From contig NZ_CP024311.1 of the NCBI RefSeq assembly GCF_002944315.1, forward strand, positions 2,766,501-2,830,500: DNA of 64,000 nucleotides, written 5' to 3'. Made by a program: the position numbers and the translations under genes. Under the pieces are notes generated by a model. The model was given only the letters and a program-made list of their open reading frames with translations. It was not told where the DNA came from and did not search any database. Shown in pieces: positions 34,236-43,637 of this stretch. Position 1 is the stretch's first letter. The number at the start of each line of letters is the position of its first letter. Origin of the DNA: Rhizobium sp. NXC24 (GTDB lineage: Bacteria > Pseudomonadota > Alphaproteobacteria > Rhizobiales > Rhizobiaceae).

Positions 34236-34358
34236 GGCTGTAATATTTCCATCATGGACACCCCGCACAATAGGACAGGCGCGGGAATCATCTTTGCTGC
34301 ACCGGATTGGGTTGTACCGACACCATGAGGGTGCGGTGCGGATGGAACGTTTTTGGAT

Positions 34359-35465
34359 ATGTTGCAGCGCTTGTCGGACATCGATCACAGAGCATGGGCT
34401 GAAGGGGCAACCCCGGTCGCAAACCCGGAGCGCCTGCTCATCGTCAGCGATGCCTGGCATCCGCAGGTGAATGGCGTCGTCCGCTCCATCGAAAATACCA
34501 ACCGCGAACTGGCGCGCATCGGCGTCGATGTCGCCATGATCACGCCGGAAGGTTTTCGCAACGTCCCTTGCCCGACCTACCCGGAAATCCGCCTGTCGAT
34601 CGCAAGTTACCGCAAGGTCGCCGCCAGGATCGAAGCAGTCCGGCCGACCTATGTGCATATCGCGACAGAAGGCCCGCTCGGGCTGACGGCGCGGCGCTGG
34701 TGCCTGAAAAACGGCATGCCGTTTTCGACGAGCTATCACACTCGCTTTCCCGAATATGTCGCGGCCAGGCTGCCGATCCCGCAAAGCTGGCTCTACGCCT
34801 TCGTCAAATGGTTTCACAATGCCGGTTCCGGCTGCATGGTGGCGACACCGAGCCTTGCCAATGAGCTCAAGCAGAAGGGCATTCACAATCTGCTGCCCTG
34901 GAGCCGCGGCATCGACTCGACGCTTTTCCGCCCGCAGCCGCTGGAAGACAACCCCTTCGGCCTGCCCCGCCCTATCTTCATGACCGTCGGCCGGGTGGCG
35001 CTCGAAAAGAACCTGCCGGCCTTCCTCGATCTGGACCTGCCTGGCTCGAAGGTCGTCGTCGGCGACGGACCGGCGCGGGCCGAGTTGCAGAAACTTTATC
35101 CAAAAGTGCTCTTCCTCGGCTCGAAGTTCGGCGAAGCGCTGGCGCATGCCTATTCGCAAGCTGACGTTTTTGTCTTCCCGTCAAAGACCGATACATTCGG
35201 CAATACCATCTTGGAGGCGCTGGCGAGCGGCGTTCCCGTCGCCGCTTATCCCGTCACCGGCCCTGCCGATATCCTTGGCGGCAATGATGCGGCCGGCGTC
35301 GTCGACGAAGATCTGGCGAAAGCCTGCTTTGCCGCATTCTCCTCTTCCCGCGAGGCGGCTCGTGCTCTGGCGCTCAACTATTCCTGGGAAGCTGCCACCA
35401 CGCAATTCATCGGCAACGTCCGCCTCGCCAATCATCGCGGCCGGATGTTGACGCAAAACCACTAA
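34359..35465 (+). CDS. GT4-type glycosyltransferase
   Basis: A 368-residue GT-B fold enzyme. The N-terminal domain opens with LLIVSDAWHPQVNGVVRSIE, the typical glycan acceptor-side motif of family 1/GT4 mannosyl- and glucosyltransferases acting on lipids; the C-terminal nucleotide-sugar domain has FMTVGRVALEKNLPAFLDL and the E-x7-E motif in SKTDTFGNTILEALASGVPV. No membrane segments. Rhizobial relatives include lipid glycosyltransferases and GDP-mannose-dependent enzymes, but the donor cannot be fixed. TTG at 34353 is two codons earlier and could serve. Confidence 0.83.
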   Translation: MLQRLSDIDHRAWAEGATPVANPERLLIVSDAWHPQVNGVVRSIENTNRELARIGVDVAMITPEGFRNVPCPTYPEIRLSIASYRKVAARIEAVRPTYVHIATEGPLGLTARRWCLKNGMPFSTSYHTRFPEYVAARLPIPQSWLYAFVKWFHNAGSGCMVATPSLANELKQKGIHNLLPWSRGIDSTLFRPQPLEDNPFGLPRPIFMTVGRVALEKNLPAFLDLDLPGSKVVVGDGPARAELQKLYPKVLFLGSKFGEALAHAYSQADVFVFPSKTDTFGNTILEALASGVPVAAYPVTGPADILGGNDAAGVVDEDLAKACFAAFSSSREAARALALNYSWEAATTQFIGNVRLANHRGRMLTQNH

Positions 35466-35939
35466 AGTGCGGGCTATTCGCCGGCCGCCGACGGCCGCCG
35501 TTTCGTGCGAAGCACGCATGCGTTCAATATTCTCTTCCATCCCGTAGACGACAAAGAACGAGCGTCACATCACGACCGGCTCTCGCCGGCGCAGCGGCGA
35601 TATTGTCTGCGCACTATGGCATGCGGGAACAGTTGGCCGGTCCACCGCGTTCACTGGCACGCACAGCGACGCTCTGCCTTCATGTTCTAGTCGATATGAC
35701 CAGCAGCAAACGTCAAAATTGAATTCCTTGGATGTTCCGCCACATACCTGGGAGCGGCGCAGGTGCTATTGGCCATCCGCGAACGGGCCGGGCTTGGCGT
35801 ATTGGCGCTAAATACCCAGCCGCGGTTCTCAGATGGGGCTTTGCATTGCAATACCAAGAAATGCATGGCTCCCATGCGCTTTTATGTATACGATTATTTA
35901 TTGCACGATTTAAGTAAGGTCGCTTACGGAGTGCTGGAA
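35466..35939. other. Intergenic region before ohrR
   Basis: A 474-base stretch with no supportable gene on either strand; ORFs here are short and without recognisable features. It contains a small hairpin (CGTGC-GAA-GCACG, about 35503-35516) and, at the right end, AT-rich sequence with GTAAG-GTCG-CTTAC (35914-35927) just before the ohrR ribosome site, a possible operator. An OhrR-controlled ohr gene is not present next door. Confidence 0.45.
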
Positions 35940-36380
35940 ATGACAGACGACCCACTGAAACTGGACACCTTCATATGCTTCGCCCTCTATTCGGCGAACC
36001 ATGCGATGAACCGGCTATACAAGCCCATGCTCGATGAGTTGAACCTCACCTATCCGCAATATCTCGTCATGGTGACGTTGTGGGAGGAGGATGGCCAGAC
36101 CGTCGGCGGTATCGGCGAAAAGCTTTTCCTGGAATCAAGTACACTAACGCCGCTGCTGAAGCGCCTGGAAGCCGCCGGCTTCATTCAGCGCACCCGCAGC
36201 AAGGAAGATGAGCGTCAGGTGCTGATCAGCCTGACCAGCGAAGGCGTCGGTTTGAAGAAGAAGGCCACCGGCATCCCCGCTTGTATCCTGGATGCATCGG
36301 ATACCACGGCGAACGAGCTGACACGGTTGAAAGCGGAAATCATCAAGCTGCGCGAAGCGCTCAGTAAGAACGCGGCCTGA
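35940..36380 (+). CDS. ohrR: MarR-family organic-hydroperoxide sensor
   Basis: A 146-residue winged-helix repressor. The N-terminus [20 protein letters not shown] carries Cys13, the peroxide-reactive cysteine position of OhrR, in its usual FALY context; tyrosines at 27 and 38 ([14 protein letters not shown]) can support it. A second Cys at 115 ([10 protein letters not shown]) fits the two-cysteine OhrR class that forms an intersubunit disulfide. The recognition region is [24 protein letters not shown] lies 8 bases before the ATG. In-frame codons extend back to 35763 but contain no family sequence. OhrR usually represses ohr; that gene is not in the window. Confidence 0.88.
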   Translation: MTDDPLKLDTFICFALYSANHAMNRLYKPMLDELNLTYPQYLVMVTLWEEDGQTVGGIGEKLFLESSTLTPLLKRLEAAGFIQRTRSKEDERQVLISLTSEGVGLKKKATGIPACILDASDTTANELTRLKAEIIKLREALSKNAA

Positions 36381-36392
36381 TCCCTCAGGCCG

Positions 36393-37820
36393 TCATCGCT
36401 TCTTTTTGGTCTCGTAAGGATTGTCCGACGAGCGGAAATGGATGCGGATCGGCACGCCCGGCATGGCGAAATCTTCCCGCAGGCCGTTGATCAGGTAGCG
36501 CACATAGGATTCCGGCAGCGCATCCGAGCGGGTGCAGGAAATCATGAAGGCCGGCGGGCGCGCCTTCACCTGGGTCATGTATTTCAGCTTGATACGCCGG
36601 CCGGAAACCGCCGGTGGCGGATGCTGAACCTGCTGTGTCTCCAGCCAGCGATTGAGCTTGGCGGTGGACACGCGCTTGTTCCAGACCTTGTCGGTATCGA
36701 CGACCGCTTGCATCAACCGGTCCAATCCCTCGCCCGTCTGACCGGAAATCGGAACGGCGCGAATACCGCGCGCCTGCGGCAGCAGCCGGTCGGTCTTTTC
36801 GCGCAGGTCGGCAAGCACTGCCTGGCGATCCTCGATCATGTCCCACTTGTTGAAGGCAAGCACGGCGGCCCGGCCCTCGCGGACGACGAGATCGACGATC
36901 TGAAGATCCTGCTTCTCGAAGGGAATGGTGGCGTCGAAGACGATGACTACGGTCTCGGCGAAACGAATGGCGCGCAGTGCATCGGCGACGGAGAGCTTTT
37001 CGAGCTTTTCAATCACCTTGGCCTTGCGGCGCATGCCGGCGGTATCGAACATTTTCACGGTACGGCCGCGCCAGCTCCAATCGACCGAGATCGAGTCGCG
37101 GGTAATTCCGGCTTCCGGACCGGTCAGCAGCCTGTCCTCGCCGAGGAAACGATTGATCAGCGTCGACTTGCCGGCATTCGGGCGGCCGACGATGGCGACA
37201 CGCAACGGCCGCGTGTCGTCATAGGCCGGCTCTTCGTCGATCTCTTCACCGTCCTCACCCATGGCAGGGCGCGGAATGCTGACATTCGTCTCCGCCTCAT
37301 CCTCTCTCGGCGGAAAGGCACGCTCATGGCCGAGCGCCTCGACGATAGCGTCGCGCAGATCCATCATACCCTGGCCATGTTCGGCAGAGATCGGGCAAGG
37401 CTCGCCAAGGCCGAGCGTGAAAGCGTCATAGAAGCCGCTGTCAGAGCCTCGCGCTTCCGATTTGTTGGCGACGAGAACCACCGGACGTCCGCGCTTGCGC
37501 AGCATTTCTGCGAGCGTCTTGTCGACATGGGTCAAACCCATCTTGGCGTCGACGACGAACAGCGTCAGGTCTGCTTCATCGATCGCAGCCTCCGTCTGGG
37601 CACGCATGCGGCCTTCCAGCGTCTCTTCGTCGGCTTCTTCGAGACCAGCGGTATCGACAATGCGAAAACGAAGATCGACGAGGCGCGCATCGCCAGGACG
37701 GCGGTCGCGCGTTACACCCGGCGTGTCATCGACGAGCGCCAGCTTCTTGCCAACCAAACGGTTGAAAAGAGTGGACTTGCCGACATTCGGGCGACCGACG
37801 ATCGCGACCGTGAAACTCAT
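36393..37820 (-). CDS. der: Ribosome biogenesis GTPase Der (EngA)
   Basis: Essential tandem GTPase of 475 residues for 50S assembly. Domain 1 has [14 protein letters not shown] (8-21), the TP(G)VTRDR switch, DTAGLEE and NKSE; domain 2 has [14 protein letters not shown] (about 212-225), AGITRDS, DTAGMRR and NKWD; a KH-like C-terminal domain follows. Linker between the GTPase domains is acidic. It is preceded 15 bases upstream by the YfgM-like gene, a conserved pairing, but bamB, often between them in gammaproteobacteria, is absent. Confidence 0.97.
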   Translation of the reverse strand: MSFTVAIVGRPNVGKSTLFNRLVGKKLALVDDTPGVTRDRRPGDARLVDLRFRIVDTAGLEEADEETLEGRMRAQTEAAIDEADLTLFVVDAKMGLTHVDKTLAEMLRKRGRPVVLVANKSEARGSDSGFYDAFTLGLGEPCPISAEHGQGMMDLRDAIVEALGHERAFPPREDEAETNVSIPRPAMGEDGEEIDEEPAYDDTRPLRVAIVGRPNAGKSTLINRFLGEDRLLTGPEAGITRDSISVDWSWRGRTVKMFDTAGMRRKAKVIEKLEKLSVADALRAIRFAETVVIVFDATIPFEKQDLQIVDLVVREGRAAVLAFNKWDMIEDRQAVLADLREKTDRLLPQARGIRAVPISGQTGEGLDRLMQAVVDTDKVWNKRVSTAKLNRWLETQQVQHPPPAVSGRRIKLKYMTQVKARPPAFMISCTRSDALPESYVRYLINGLREDFAMPGVPIRIHFRSSDNPYETKKKR

Positions 37821-37835
37821 TTAGTGATTTACCCT

Positions 37836-38519
37836 TCAGCCTTTAGCGACCGGTGCCTTGCCGGATGCGGTGATGAGATCGAGCAGCATCTGGGCGCGGT
37901 TGCCGACATTGCGCGGGCTCTGGGGATCGTCGACGATCGCCTGGAACCATTGACGCGCCTTGGCGAAATCGCCGGCCTTGTAGGCGGCAAGACCCAACAC
38001 GTCACGTGCGGAATGCCGGAAAGCGTTTGCCGGCACGGCCAACTCCTGGGCCTCGGCGGCAACCTGGTCATACGTGCCCGTATCGACAAGCAGATAGGCC
38101 GCACGCAGGCGAGCCGCATCCCGGATTACGGCCGGAACACCGGACTCCTTGCCGATCGCCGAGAAGGCAGCAATCGCACCGGCCGTATCGCCCTTCTGCG
38201 CCTGCAGTGTGGCAGCGCGCATGCGCGCCAGCAGCGGATAGGAACCGCTGCCGCTCTTCTCGATGGTCGCCAACGCGGCCAGCGCTTCGTCCGTCTTGTT
38301 CTGATCCGCCAGCGTCAGCGCGGAGATGAACTGATCACCGCTGCTGCCGGCCTGGCGTCCTGACCAGTAGCGATAGCCGCTAAAGGCGGCCGTGCCGAGA
38401 ACGATAAGCACGGCGCCACCGATGATAAGCCGGCCAAAACGGCGCCATACGAACCGCAACTGGTCCGAACGCAGTTCTTCGTTCACCTCGCGGATGAAGC
38501 TATCGTCGTTGAATGCCAT
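37836..38519 (-). CDS. YfgM-like tetratricopeptide membrane protein
   Basis: A 227-residue protein with a cytoplasmic N-terminus (VNEELRSDQLRFVWRRFGRL), one membrane anchor (about 30-50, LIIGGAVLIVLGTAAFSGYR) and a periplasmic TPR-like helical domain. This is the architecture of YfgM/UPF0070, an ancillary SecYEG subunit and chaperone-network component. Fifteen bases separate it from der, so they form an operon. Function in rhizobia is inferred from the family. Confidence 0.85.
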   Translation of the reverse strand: MAFNDDSFIREVNEELRSDQLRFVWRRFGRLIIGGAVLIVLGTAAFSGYRYWSGRQAGSSGDQFISALTLADQNKTDEALAALATIEKSGSGSYPLLARMRAATLQAQKGDTAGAIAAFSAIGKESGVPAVIRDAARLRAAYLLVDTGTYDQVAAEAQELAVPANAFRHSARDVLGLAAYKAGDFAKARQWFQAIVDDPQSPRNVGNRAQMLLDLITASGKAPVAKG

Positions 38520-38619
38520 TCTCGTCTCCGGCCCAGGCCAAAATATTGCAAAGAGCTTATGGGTAGTGGGGCCTTCTACTCCATTTTGCGGCCGTTGTAA
38601 GGGGGAATGGCAGAAATCA

Positions 38620-39201
38620 TCACATAACGAGCGGCGAAACCCCGATAATCCACTCGTGCAGCTTCCAAATGATCAATCCCCAGACCACGATACCGATGAC
38701 AACGGCATAAAGATCGTATTTCGCCGAAACGAAGGGCCGCAGCGAGATCTCGCCCGCACGTTCGCGCCGCTTCAGCGAGATCCGCATGATGACGCCCCAA
38801 GCCAGGAAGGCGGCAAACAACAGCATGGCTGCGCCATCGCCATTGGAAAGCAGATGCGCAAAGGCCCAGATCTTCACCGACAGCACCATCGGATGCTTCG
38901 TCCTGACGGCGATATACCCGGCTGGCAGCAGCGAAGCGACGAGACAGATCAGTGCAAAAAGCATTAGCAAAATAGTGATATGGCTCATCCAGAAGGGCGG
39001 AGACCAGATCGGGGTCGAGTCGCGCGCTTGCCCGAAGCCGTAGATCAACAGAATCAGCGTGACGATGCTGGCGATCGAATAGCCGATCTTCCAGCCGCCC
39101 TCGCCGATGCTCGAAATCATCGAGCGACGGAAACCGGGTATCACGACGCGGATCAGATGAATGCCAAGGAAAAGAATGATGCCAAGGATCAGCAGTGACA
39201 T
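38620..39201 (-). CDS. NnrU family membrane protein
   Basis: A 193-residue polytopic protein with about five to six membrane segments (LLILGIILFLGIHLIRVVIP; GYSIASIVTLILLIYGFGQA; ITILLMLFALICLVASLLPA; LYAVVIGIVVWGLIIWKLHE). The pattern TKHPMVLSVKIWAFAHLLSN GD is the NnrU hallmark also seen in isoprenoid-modifying methyltransferase-like membrane proteins. NnrU was named from nitric-oxide reduction loci, but here no denitrification genes are nearby, so its role is open. Confidence 0.88.
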   Translation of the reverse strand: MSLLILGIILFLGIHLIRVVIPGFRRSMISSIGEGGWKIGYSIASIVTLILLIYGFGQARDSTPIWSPPFWMSHITILLMLFALICLVASLLPAGYIAVRTKHPMVLSVKIWAFAHLLSNGDGAAMLLFAAFLAWGVIMRISLKRRERAGEISLRPFVSAKYDLYAVVIGIVVWGLIIWKLHEWIIGVSPLVM

Positions 39202-39405
39202 GAGTGAAATCCCGTTCGTGTCTTATGAAGACACCAGTATCGACTATGGCGAAAAATTGCCAGCGGGACCGCAGCTTTGCCGCATTTGATCGGCACGGAG
39301 ACGAGAAAGCCCGGCATGACCTCCGAACCGCAGGTTTGCGCAGTGAAAAGCGTGAAAAGGATTGCGGATGAACTCGTGCCCACTTCAACAATTTTCGCGG
39401 TGCCC

Positions 39406-40386
39406 ATGTTTCGTTTTGTCTCTTTCGCCTCCCTCGCCCTTTCCCTTGCCCTGCCCGCGATCGCCGAGGCCCAGGAAAAGCCGAAGCAATTGGTGATGAT
39501 CTCGTTCGACGGCGCGCATGACAATGCGCTGTGGACGAAGAGCCGCGAGATCGCGTCGCGCAACGGCGCGCATTTCACCTATTTCCTCTCCTGCACCTTC
39601 CTGATGAACCACGATCAGGCCAAGGCTTATCAGGCGCCGGGACAGAAAGCCGGCAAATCGAACGTCGGCTTCGCCAAGAGCGACGACGACGTGCGCACGC
39701 GTATCGCCAATATCTGGGGCGCGCATCTCGAAGGCCATGATATTTCCAGCCACGCCTGCGGCCACTTCGACGGCAAGAAGTGGACATCGGCGGACTGGCA
39801 GCAGGAATTCATGAACGCACGCATCGCGCTGCGCGACGCGTGGAAGAACGTCGGCGAAGCGGACAAGGAGCCGCCGGGCTGGCAGGAATTTGCGACGAAA
39901 GACGTCAAGGGCTTCCGCGCGCCCTATCTTTCGACCAGCGACGGCCTGGTGCCGGCCGAAAAAGCCATGGGGTTCCAGTACGACGCCAGCCTCGTGACCA
40001 AGGGCCCGGCTTTGCCGCAGGTAGTCGACGGCATCTACCGCTTCGGCCTGCCGCTGATCCCCGAAGGTTCCGACCACCATCTGGTGATCGGCATGGACTA
40101 TAATCTCTATGTCCACCATTCCAAGGGCGTCGAAGACAAGGCGGATTCCAAGGCCTTCGAAGACCGCACTTTCGATGCTTTCGAAGCCGCCTTCGCCAAA
40201 CAATATGAAGGCGACCGCATTCCGGTGCAGTTCGGCTTCCATTTTGTGGAAATGAACGACGGCGCCTATTGGCGGGCGCTGGACCGCTTCGTCAGCGACG
40301 TCTGCCATAAGGACGGAGTCGCTTGCGTCAGCTATTCCGAGGCAATCCCATTGATCGCGGCGCGCGGCAAGCTGCAGCAGGGGTGA
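39406..40386 (+). CDS. Secreted polysaccharide deacetylase-like protein
   Basis: A 326-residue protein with signal peptide (FRFVSFASLALSLALPAIAEA). The NodB-homology-type domain starts with QLVMISFDGAHDNALWTKSR (Asp of motif 1), followed by HFTYFLSCTFL, GHDISSHACGHFDG with metal-ligand histidines, FRAPYLSTSDGLVP (motif 3) and a C-terminal FGFHFVEMNDG with the late His. Motif spacing is that of atypical deacetylases. The ATG at 39406 is chosen because the signal peptide begins there; its ribosome site is weak. Confidence 0.8.
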   Translation: MFRFVSFASLALSLALPAIAEAQEKPKQLVMISFDGAHDNALWTKSREIASRNGAHFTYFLSCTFLMNHDQAKAYQAPGQKAGKSNVGFAKSDDDVRTRIANIWGAHLEGHDISSHACGHFDGKKWTSADWQQEFMNARIALRDAWKNVGEADKEPPGWQEFATKDVKGFRAPYLSTSDGLVPAEKAMGFQYDASLVTKGPALPQVVDGIYRFGLPLIPEGSDHHLVIGMDYNLYVHHSKGVEDKADSKAFEDRTFDAFEAAFAKQYEGDRIPVQFGFHFVEMNDGAYWRALDRFVSDVCHKDGVACVSYSEAIPLIAARGKLQQG

Positions 40387-40408
40387 GGAGCGATTGTGCG
40401 AAGCCCGA

Positions 40409-40433
40409 GCAATCGACTCTGTGAGTCGATTGC
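40409..40433. repeat. Perfect 11-bp inverted repeat
   Basis: GCAATCGACTC and GAGTCGATTGC flank TGT. It lies after the deacetylase stop, with no U-tract, and shares its GCAATCG half-site with the palindrome at 13280. The strong convergent terminator at 40543 follows. Confidence 0.75.
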
Positions 40434-40542
40434 AGCGATGAACGCCCTGAGCCGAAGCGAAGGGCCGGCGGCGCGGCAAACGGAAGCTCCTCGATTATCC
40501 TTTCAGCCTGACGCCCTCACTTCCCCACCACAGTCGTCATTG

Positions 40543-40572
40543 AAAAGGCCCCGTTTCCGGAGCCTTTTTTTT
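40543..40572. terminator. Bidirectional terminator
   Basis: AAAAGGC and GCCTTTT pair, with CCG/CGG inside after one mismatch, and eight T residues follow on the plus strand. It separates the convergent deacetylase and bacA genes; the A-run on the left gives a U-tract for bacA too. Confidence 0.85.
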
Positions 40573-40574
40573 CG

Positions 40575-41849
40575 TCAGCCGTCAACATGCACGATGCCGG
40601 TCTCGCGCTCCAGATAGCTCTGGTCGATCTTCGGCAGCGGCTCGTCATCGATCGCCGCTTCGAAGGCCTTGAGGCGCTTGTGGATTGACAGGAGCTCGAT
40701 GATCGTCGTCCAGGAATTGACGAGATACTGGAACGAGTTGCTGACCTGACCGAAGGCGGTCGCGATCTGTTGGTATATGCCGTAGGTGATCGCCCCGGCG
40801 ACAAAAGTCGGAACCAGCATGAACAACACGAACATCGAGTCGGCCTGCAGATAGAAATAGCGGGCGACGTTGAAATAGACGTAGTGGAAGTAAATGCGGT
40901 AATAGTTCCGCCTGACGTTCGCGAAGAGTTCTCCGACTGTCGCCGGCTGCGCACGCTCGCCGTTATCTTCGCCGTAGACGAGCTCCTTGCGGTAAGCTGC
41001 TTCCACACGCTGGTTCTTAAAATTCAGGCCGGGCAGCTTGATGCCGGCAACCGCCAGCAACACTGTGCCGAAAGCCGACCAGAAGAGCGCCAACCAGAAG
41101 AGCGAATGGGAAATCTTGCCGATGATCGGCAGTTCGGTGACATAGCTCGAAAGCGCAAGCAGAATCGGCAGAAAGACGATCAGCGTCATCACCGAGTTGA
41201 TCAGGCTGATGCCCAATCCTTCCAGGGTGCTGGAAAAGCGCATCGTATCTTCCTGCACACGCTGCGAAGCGCCTTCGATGTGACGCAGCTTTTCCCATTT
41301 CGACATGTAGAAGCTGTTCATCGCCGTACGCCAGCGGAAGATATAATGGCTGGTGTAGAAGTCCGTCAGGATGGAAACAAACATGCTGAGGAAGGCGATC
41401 TGCGCGAAGATTATCATCAACGTGTAGAAACTCTCGACCGTCACCCCAGGCTGCTTCGTAAGCGCAGCCTGCAAGAGGTCCCCGAACGGACGGCGGAAGT
41501 TATTGACGACGACGGACACTTGGACACCGAAATAGGTGACCAGAATAATCAGCGCCGAGCCCCAGATCGACCAGAGCTTCCAGGGATGATCCCAGGCTTT
41601 GATGTGCCATGCCCCACAGAAAATCGCGGTGCATAAAAAGAAAAACCCGTAGAACCAGAGATTCCCCCACAACACGAAATAGCTGAGGTCATAGGGCTCC
41701 TGCCCTTCTGGGGGCATGACGAAACCCAGATGTGTCCCCAAATCGGAAAGAGACGCATACCAGACTGCTATGCAGAGGATCGTCCAGACCACCATCGAGG
41801 TGAAGAACAGCTTTGGCTGGGGGAAGAAAGAGTGAAACACGGGAGGCAA
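40575..41849 (-). CDS. bacA: BacA/SbmA-type peptide transporter
   Basis: A 424-residue inner-membrane protein of the SbmA/BacA family, proton-driven importers of proline-rich and cysteine-rich peptides; BacA is needed by rhizobia to survive host NCR peptides in some legumes and affects lipid A very-long-chain fatty acids. Seen here: FFPQPKLFFTSMVVWTILCI at the start, SALIILVTYFGVQVSVVVNN, SHYIFRWRTAMNSFYMSKW, IEGASQRVQEDTMRFSS, PTFVAGAITYGIYQQIATAF and FQYLVNSWTTIIELLSIHKR, the family core. About seven to eight membrane segments. It diverges from padR. Confidence 0.9.
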   Translation of the reverse strand: MPPVFHSFFPQPKLFFTSMVVWTILCIAVWYASLSDLGTHLGFVMPPEGQEPYDLSYFVLWGNLWFYGFFFLCTAIFCGAWHIKAWDHPWKLWSIWGSALIILVTYFGVQVSVVVNNFRRPFGDLLQAALTKQPGVTVESFYTLMIIFAQIAFLSMFVSILTDFYTSHYIFRWRTAMNSFYMSKWEKLRHIEGASQRVQEDTMRFSSTLEGLGISLINSVMTLIVFLPILLALSSYVTELPIIGKISHSLFWLALFWSAFGTVLLAVAGIKLPGLNFKNQRVEAAYRKELVYGEDNGERAQPATVGELFANVRRNYYRIYFHYVYFNVARYFYLQADSMFVLFMLVPTFVAGAITYGIYQQIATAFGQVSNSFQYLVNSWTTIIELLSIHKRLKAFEAAIDDEPLPKIDQSYLERETGIVHVDG

Positions 41850-42149
41850 GCTTTCTTGATTGGGTCAGCGACCGCAATGACGTTTATTCGCGGCGAACCT
41901 AAGGCACTTCGCTAGAGGCGGCAACCGGCCTTGGCTATTCTTACATAGATGTAATCGCTTATCCCATGATCGTGATGCGATTGTTCAGCCGCGGTTTCCC
42001 ATTTTAGGAAGGCCAACCTGTCGCCGTTCAGAGATCCGGCAACCCCTTCACAGCAAAAATCCCGCGCCCTCTTGCAGAATTCTATCTTACGATATATATC
42101 TTACGACATGACGAACGATATAAACCCTCATCATCGAAGGAGAAACATA
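41850..42149. other. Intergenic region between bacA and padR
   Basis: Divergent spacer with regulatory-looking palindromes and no gene. It includes TTACAT-AG-ATGTAA (41941-41954), and two direct repeats of TCTTACGA 14 bases apart (42085-42092 and 42099-42106) in a TA-rich stretch that resembles autoregulatory operators of PadR proteins. A third copy, TCCTACGA, is at 42208-42215. Confidence 0.5.
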
Positions 42150-42280
42150 ATGAGAGGCTTTAGAGATCGCATGTGCGGCGATAGCTTTGACACCATCGAG
42201 GCATATATCCTACGACATGGCGAAAGCCGTGATTCACACGGGAGGCACAGGAGAGACTTCATGAGAGGCTTCAAGGGCGG
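42092..42280 (+). repeat. Diverged tandem duplication of the padR operator/start region
   Basis: Segment 42092-42170 and segment 42203-42280 share, in the same order, ATATATCxTACGACATG, an AGGAGA-type ribosome site and ATGAGAGGCTT followed by a Gly/Arg-coding start. The TACGACATG copies are 109 bases apart and the ATGAGAGGCTT copies 111 bases apart (an in-frame distance). Confidence 0.7.
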
Positions 42281-42833
42281 CATGTTCGGCGGCGGTTTTC
42301 GCACCGGCCGGAAATTCGATGCCGCTGATCTGCAGCTCATCATTCTCGCCCTGCTTTCCGAGCAGCCGCGCCATGGCTATGAACTGATCAAGACCCTGGA
42401 AGAACGCTCCGGCGGCTTCTATGTGCCGAGCCCCGGCGTCATCTACCCCGCCCTCACCTATCTGGAAGAGACGGGCCTTGCCGAAGTCGAAGCGACCGGC
42501 ACGAAGAAGCTTTACCGCATCACCGAAAGCGGTCAGAAGCGCGTCGAGGAAAACCAGGCGCTGGTCGAGGCGACGCTCGCCAAGCTCAGCGCGATCGGCG
42601 AGAAGATGGCGCATGTCCGGCGCGTCTTTGGCGGCGAGGAACCCGGCGACGATGAAGGTCGTGAAGGCCCGTTCGGTCGGGATGCCGGTGATGTTCACCT
42701 CGCACGTCAGCTTCTGCGCTCGGCACTTCGCTCGAAATATCCATGGAGCAAGGCTGAAGGCGCGCGCATCGCGGCCATTCTCGAACGCGCCGCCGCCGAT
42801 ATCATCCGCGGCGAGACGAAGTCGGAAGACTGA
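42261..42833 (+). CDS. PadR-family transcriptional regulator
   Basis: A 190-residue regulator. After a Gly-rich start (MRGFKGGMFGGGFRTGRKF) come the winged-helix domain (DLQLIILALLSEQPRHGYEL, PSPGVIYPALTYLEETGLAE, KLYRITESGQKRVEENQALV) and a helical C-terminal part. The ATG at 42261 has CAGGAGAGACTTC before it. An in-frame ATG at 42150, also with a good ribosome site, would add 37 residues; it lies in the duplicated copy of this start region, so both starts may be used or the first may be relic. Divergent from bacA, which is a candidate target. Confidence 0.85.
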   Translation: MRGFKGGMFGGGFRTGRKFDAADLQLIILALLSEQPRHGYELIKTLEERSGGFYVPSPGVIYPALTYLEETGLAEVEATGTKKLYRITESGQKRVEENQALVEATLAKLSAIGEKMAHVRRVFGGEEPGDDEGREGPFGRDAGDVHLARQLLRSALRSKYPWSKAEGARIAAILERAAADIIRGETKSED

Positions 42834-42844
42834 GGTCTAATCCC

Positions 42845-43597
42845 TCAGTTGTCCGCCAAGGTCAGGATCATCGGTCCGTTGCGGGTGGCGACGACGGTGT
42901 GCTCGAACTGAACCGTGGGCGCGCGCGGATCGGCATAGAGCGTCCAGGCATCGTCGCCGCCCTCCGCCCAACTTGCGCCGAGCGACAGGAATGGCTCGAC
43001 GGTGAAGACGAGACCGTCCTGCATGATGCGGGTCTCGTCGGGATCGGCCCAGGTAGACACCTCCGCCGGCTCCTCATGCAGCGAACGGCCGATGCCGTGG
43101 CTGGCGAGATTGGCGACCAGCGTATAGCGGTTCTTCTGGGCGAAAGCGCCGACGGCGTGGCCGATCTTCGAGAACGGCGCGCCGCTGCGCACCTGGTTCA
43201 GCCCGACCCAAAGCGCCCGTTTGCCATCGCGGCAAAGGCGCTCGATCTTCGGCTTGACAGGCGGCACAGCAAAGGACGAGCCGGTATCGGAGAAGAAACC
43301 ATCCTTCTCCGCGGAAACATCGAGATTGACGAGATCGCCTGCCTGAATCACCCGCGCACCGGGAATGCCATGCGCCACTTCCTCATTGACGCTGATGCAG
43401 GTGGCGCCGGGAAATTTGTAAACAAGTTCCGGCGCCGAGCGGGCGCCGGCATCGTCCAGCACCTTGCGGCCAATATTATCGAGTTCCAGCGTGGTGATGC
43501 CCGGCTCCAGCGCCGCCGCCATCGCCTGTATGGCGTTAGCGCAGATGCGGCCGATCTCTTTCAGCTTGGTCAGTTCGTCGTCGTTCGAGATGATCAT
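42845..43597 (-). CDS. map: Methionine aminopeptidase, type I
   Basis: A 250-residue metalloprotease removing N-terminal Met. Metal ligands are visible: Asp in VNLDVSAEKDGFFSDTGSSF (two Asp), His in ASHGIGRSLHEEP, Glu in FTVEPFLS and Glu in VQFEHTVVA. The usual His of YKFPGATCISVNEEVAHGIP is present. It is encoded alone, convergent with padR, and rhizobia often carry a second map copy; this looks like that accessory copy, since no ribosomal or radC neighbours are here. GGAAG precedes the ATG. Confidence 0.93.
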   Translation of the reverse strand: MIISNDDELTKLKEIGRICANAIQAMAAALEPGITTLELDNIGRKVLDDAGARSAPELVYKFPGATCISVNEEVAHGIPGARVIQAGDLVNLDVSAEKDGFFSDTGSSFAVPPVKPKIERLCRDGKRALWVGLNQVRSGAPFSKIGHAVGAFAQKNRYTLVANLASHGIGRSLHEEPAEVSTWADPDETRIMQDGLVFTVEPFLSLGASWAEGGDDAWTLYADPRAPTVQFEHTVVATRNGPMILTLADN

Positions 43598-43637
43598 TCA
43601 AAGCTTCCGGCTGGCATGCGTCCGTTGAGACAAGCAC

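Noticed and set aside
33333..35159. 608-codon open frame on the minus strand
   Set aside because: It is antisense to kdgK and the glycosyltransferase, both of which have clear family motifs. High-GC third positions create long antisense frames; the translation shows no domain.
35505..35690. 61-codon open frame in the gap before ohrR
   Set aside because: No ribosome site, no conserved-looking sequence, and rich in rare residues. The gap is better treated as non-coding.
36438..38363. 641-codon open frame on the plus strand
   Set aside because: Antisense shadow of der and the YfgM-like gene. No ribosome site or recognisable motif.
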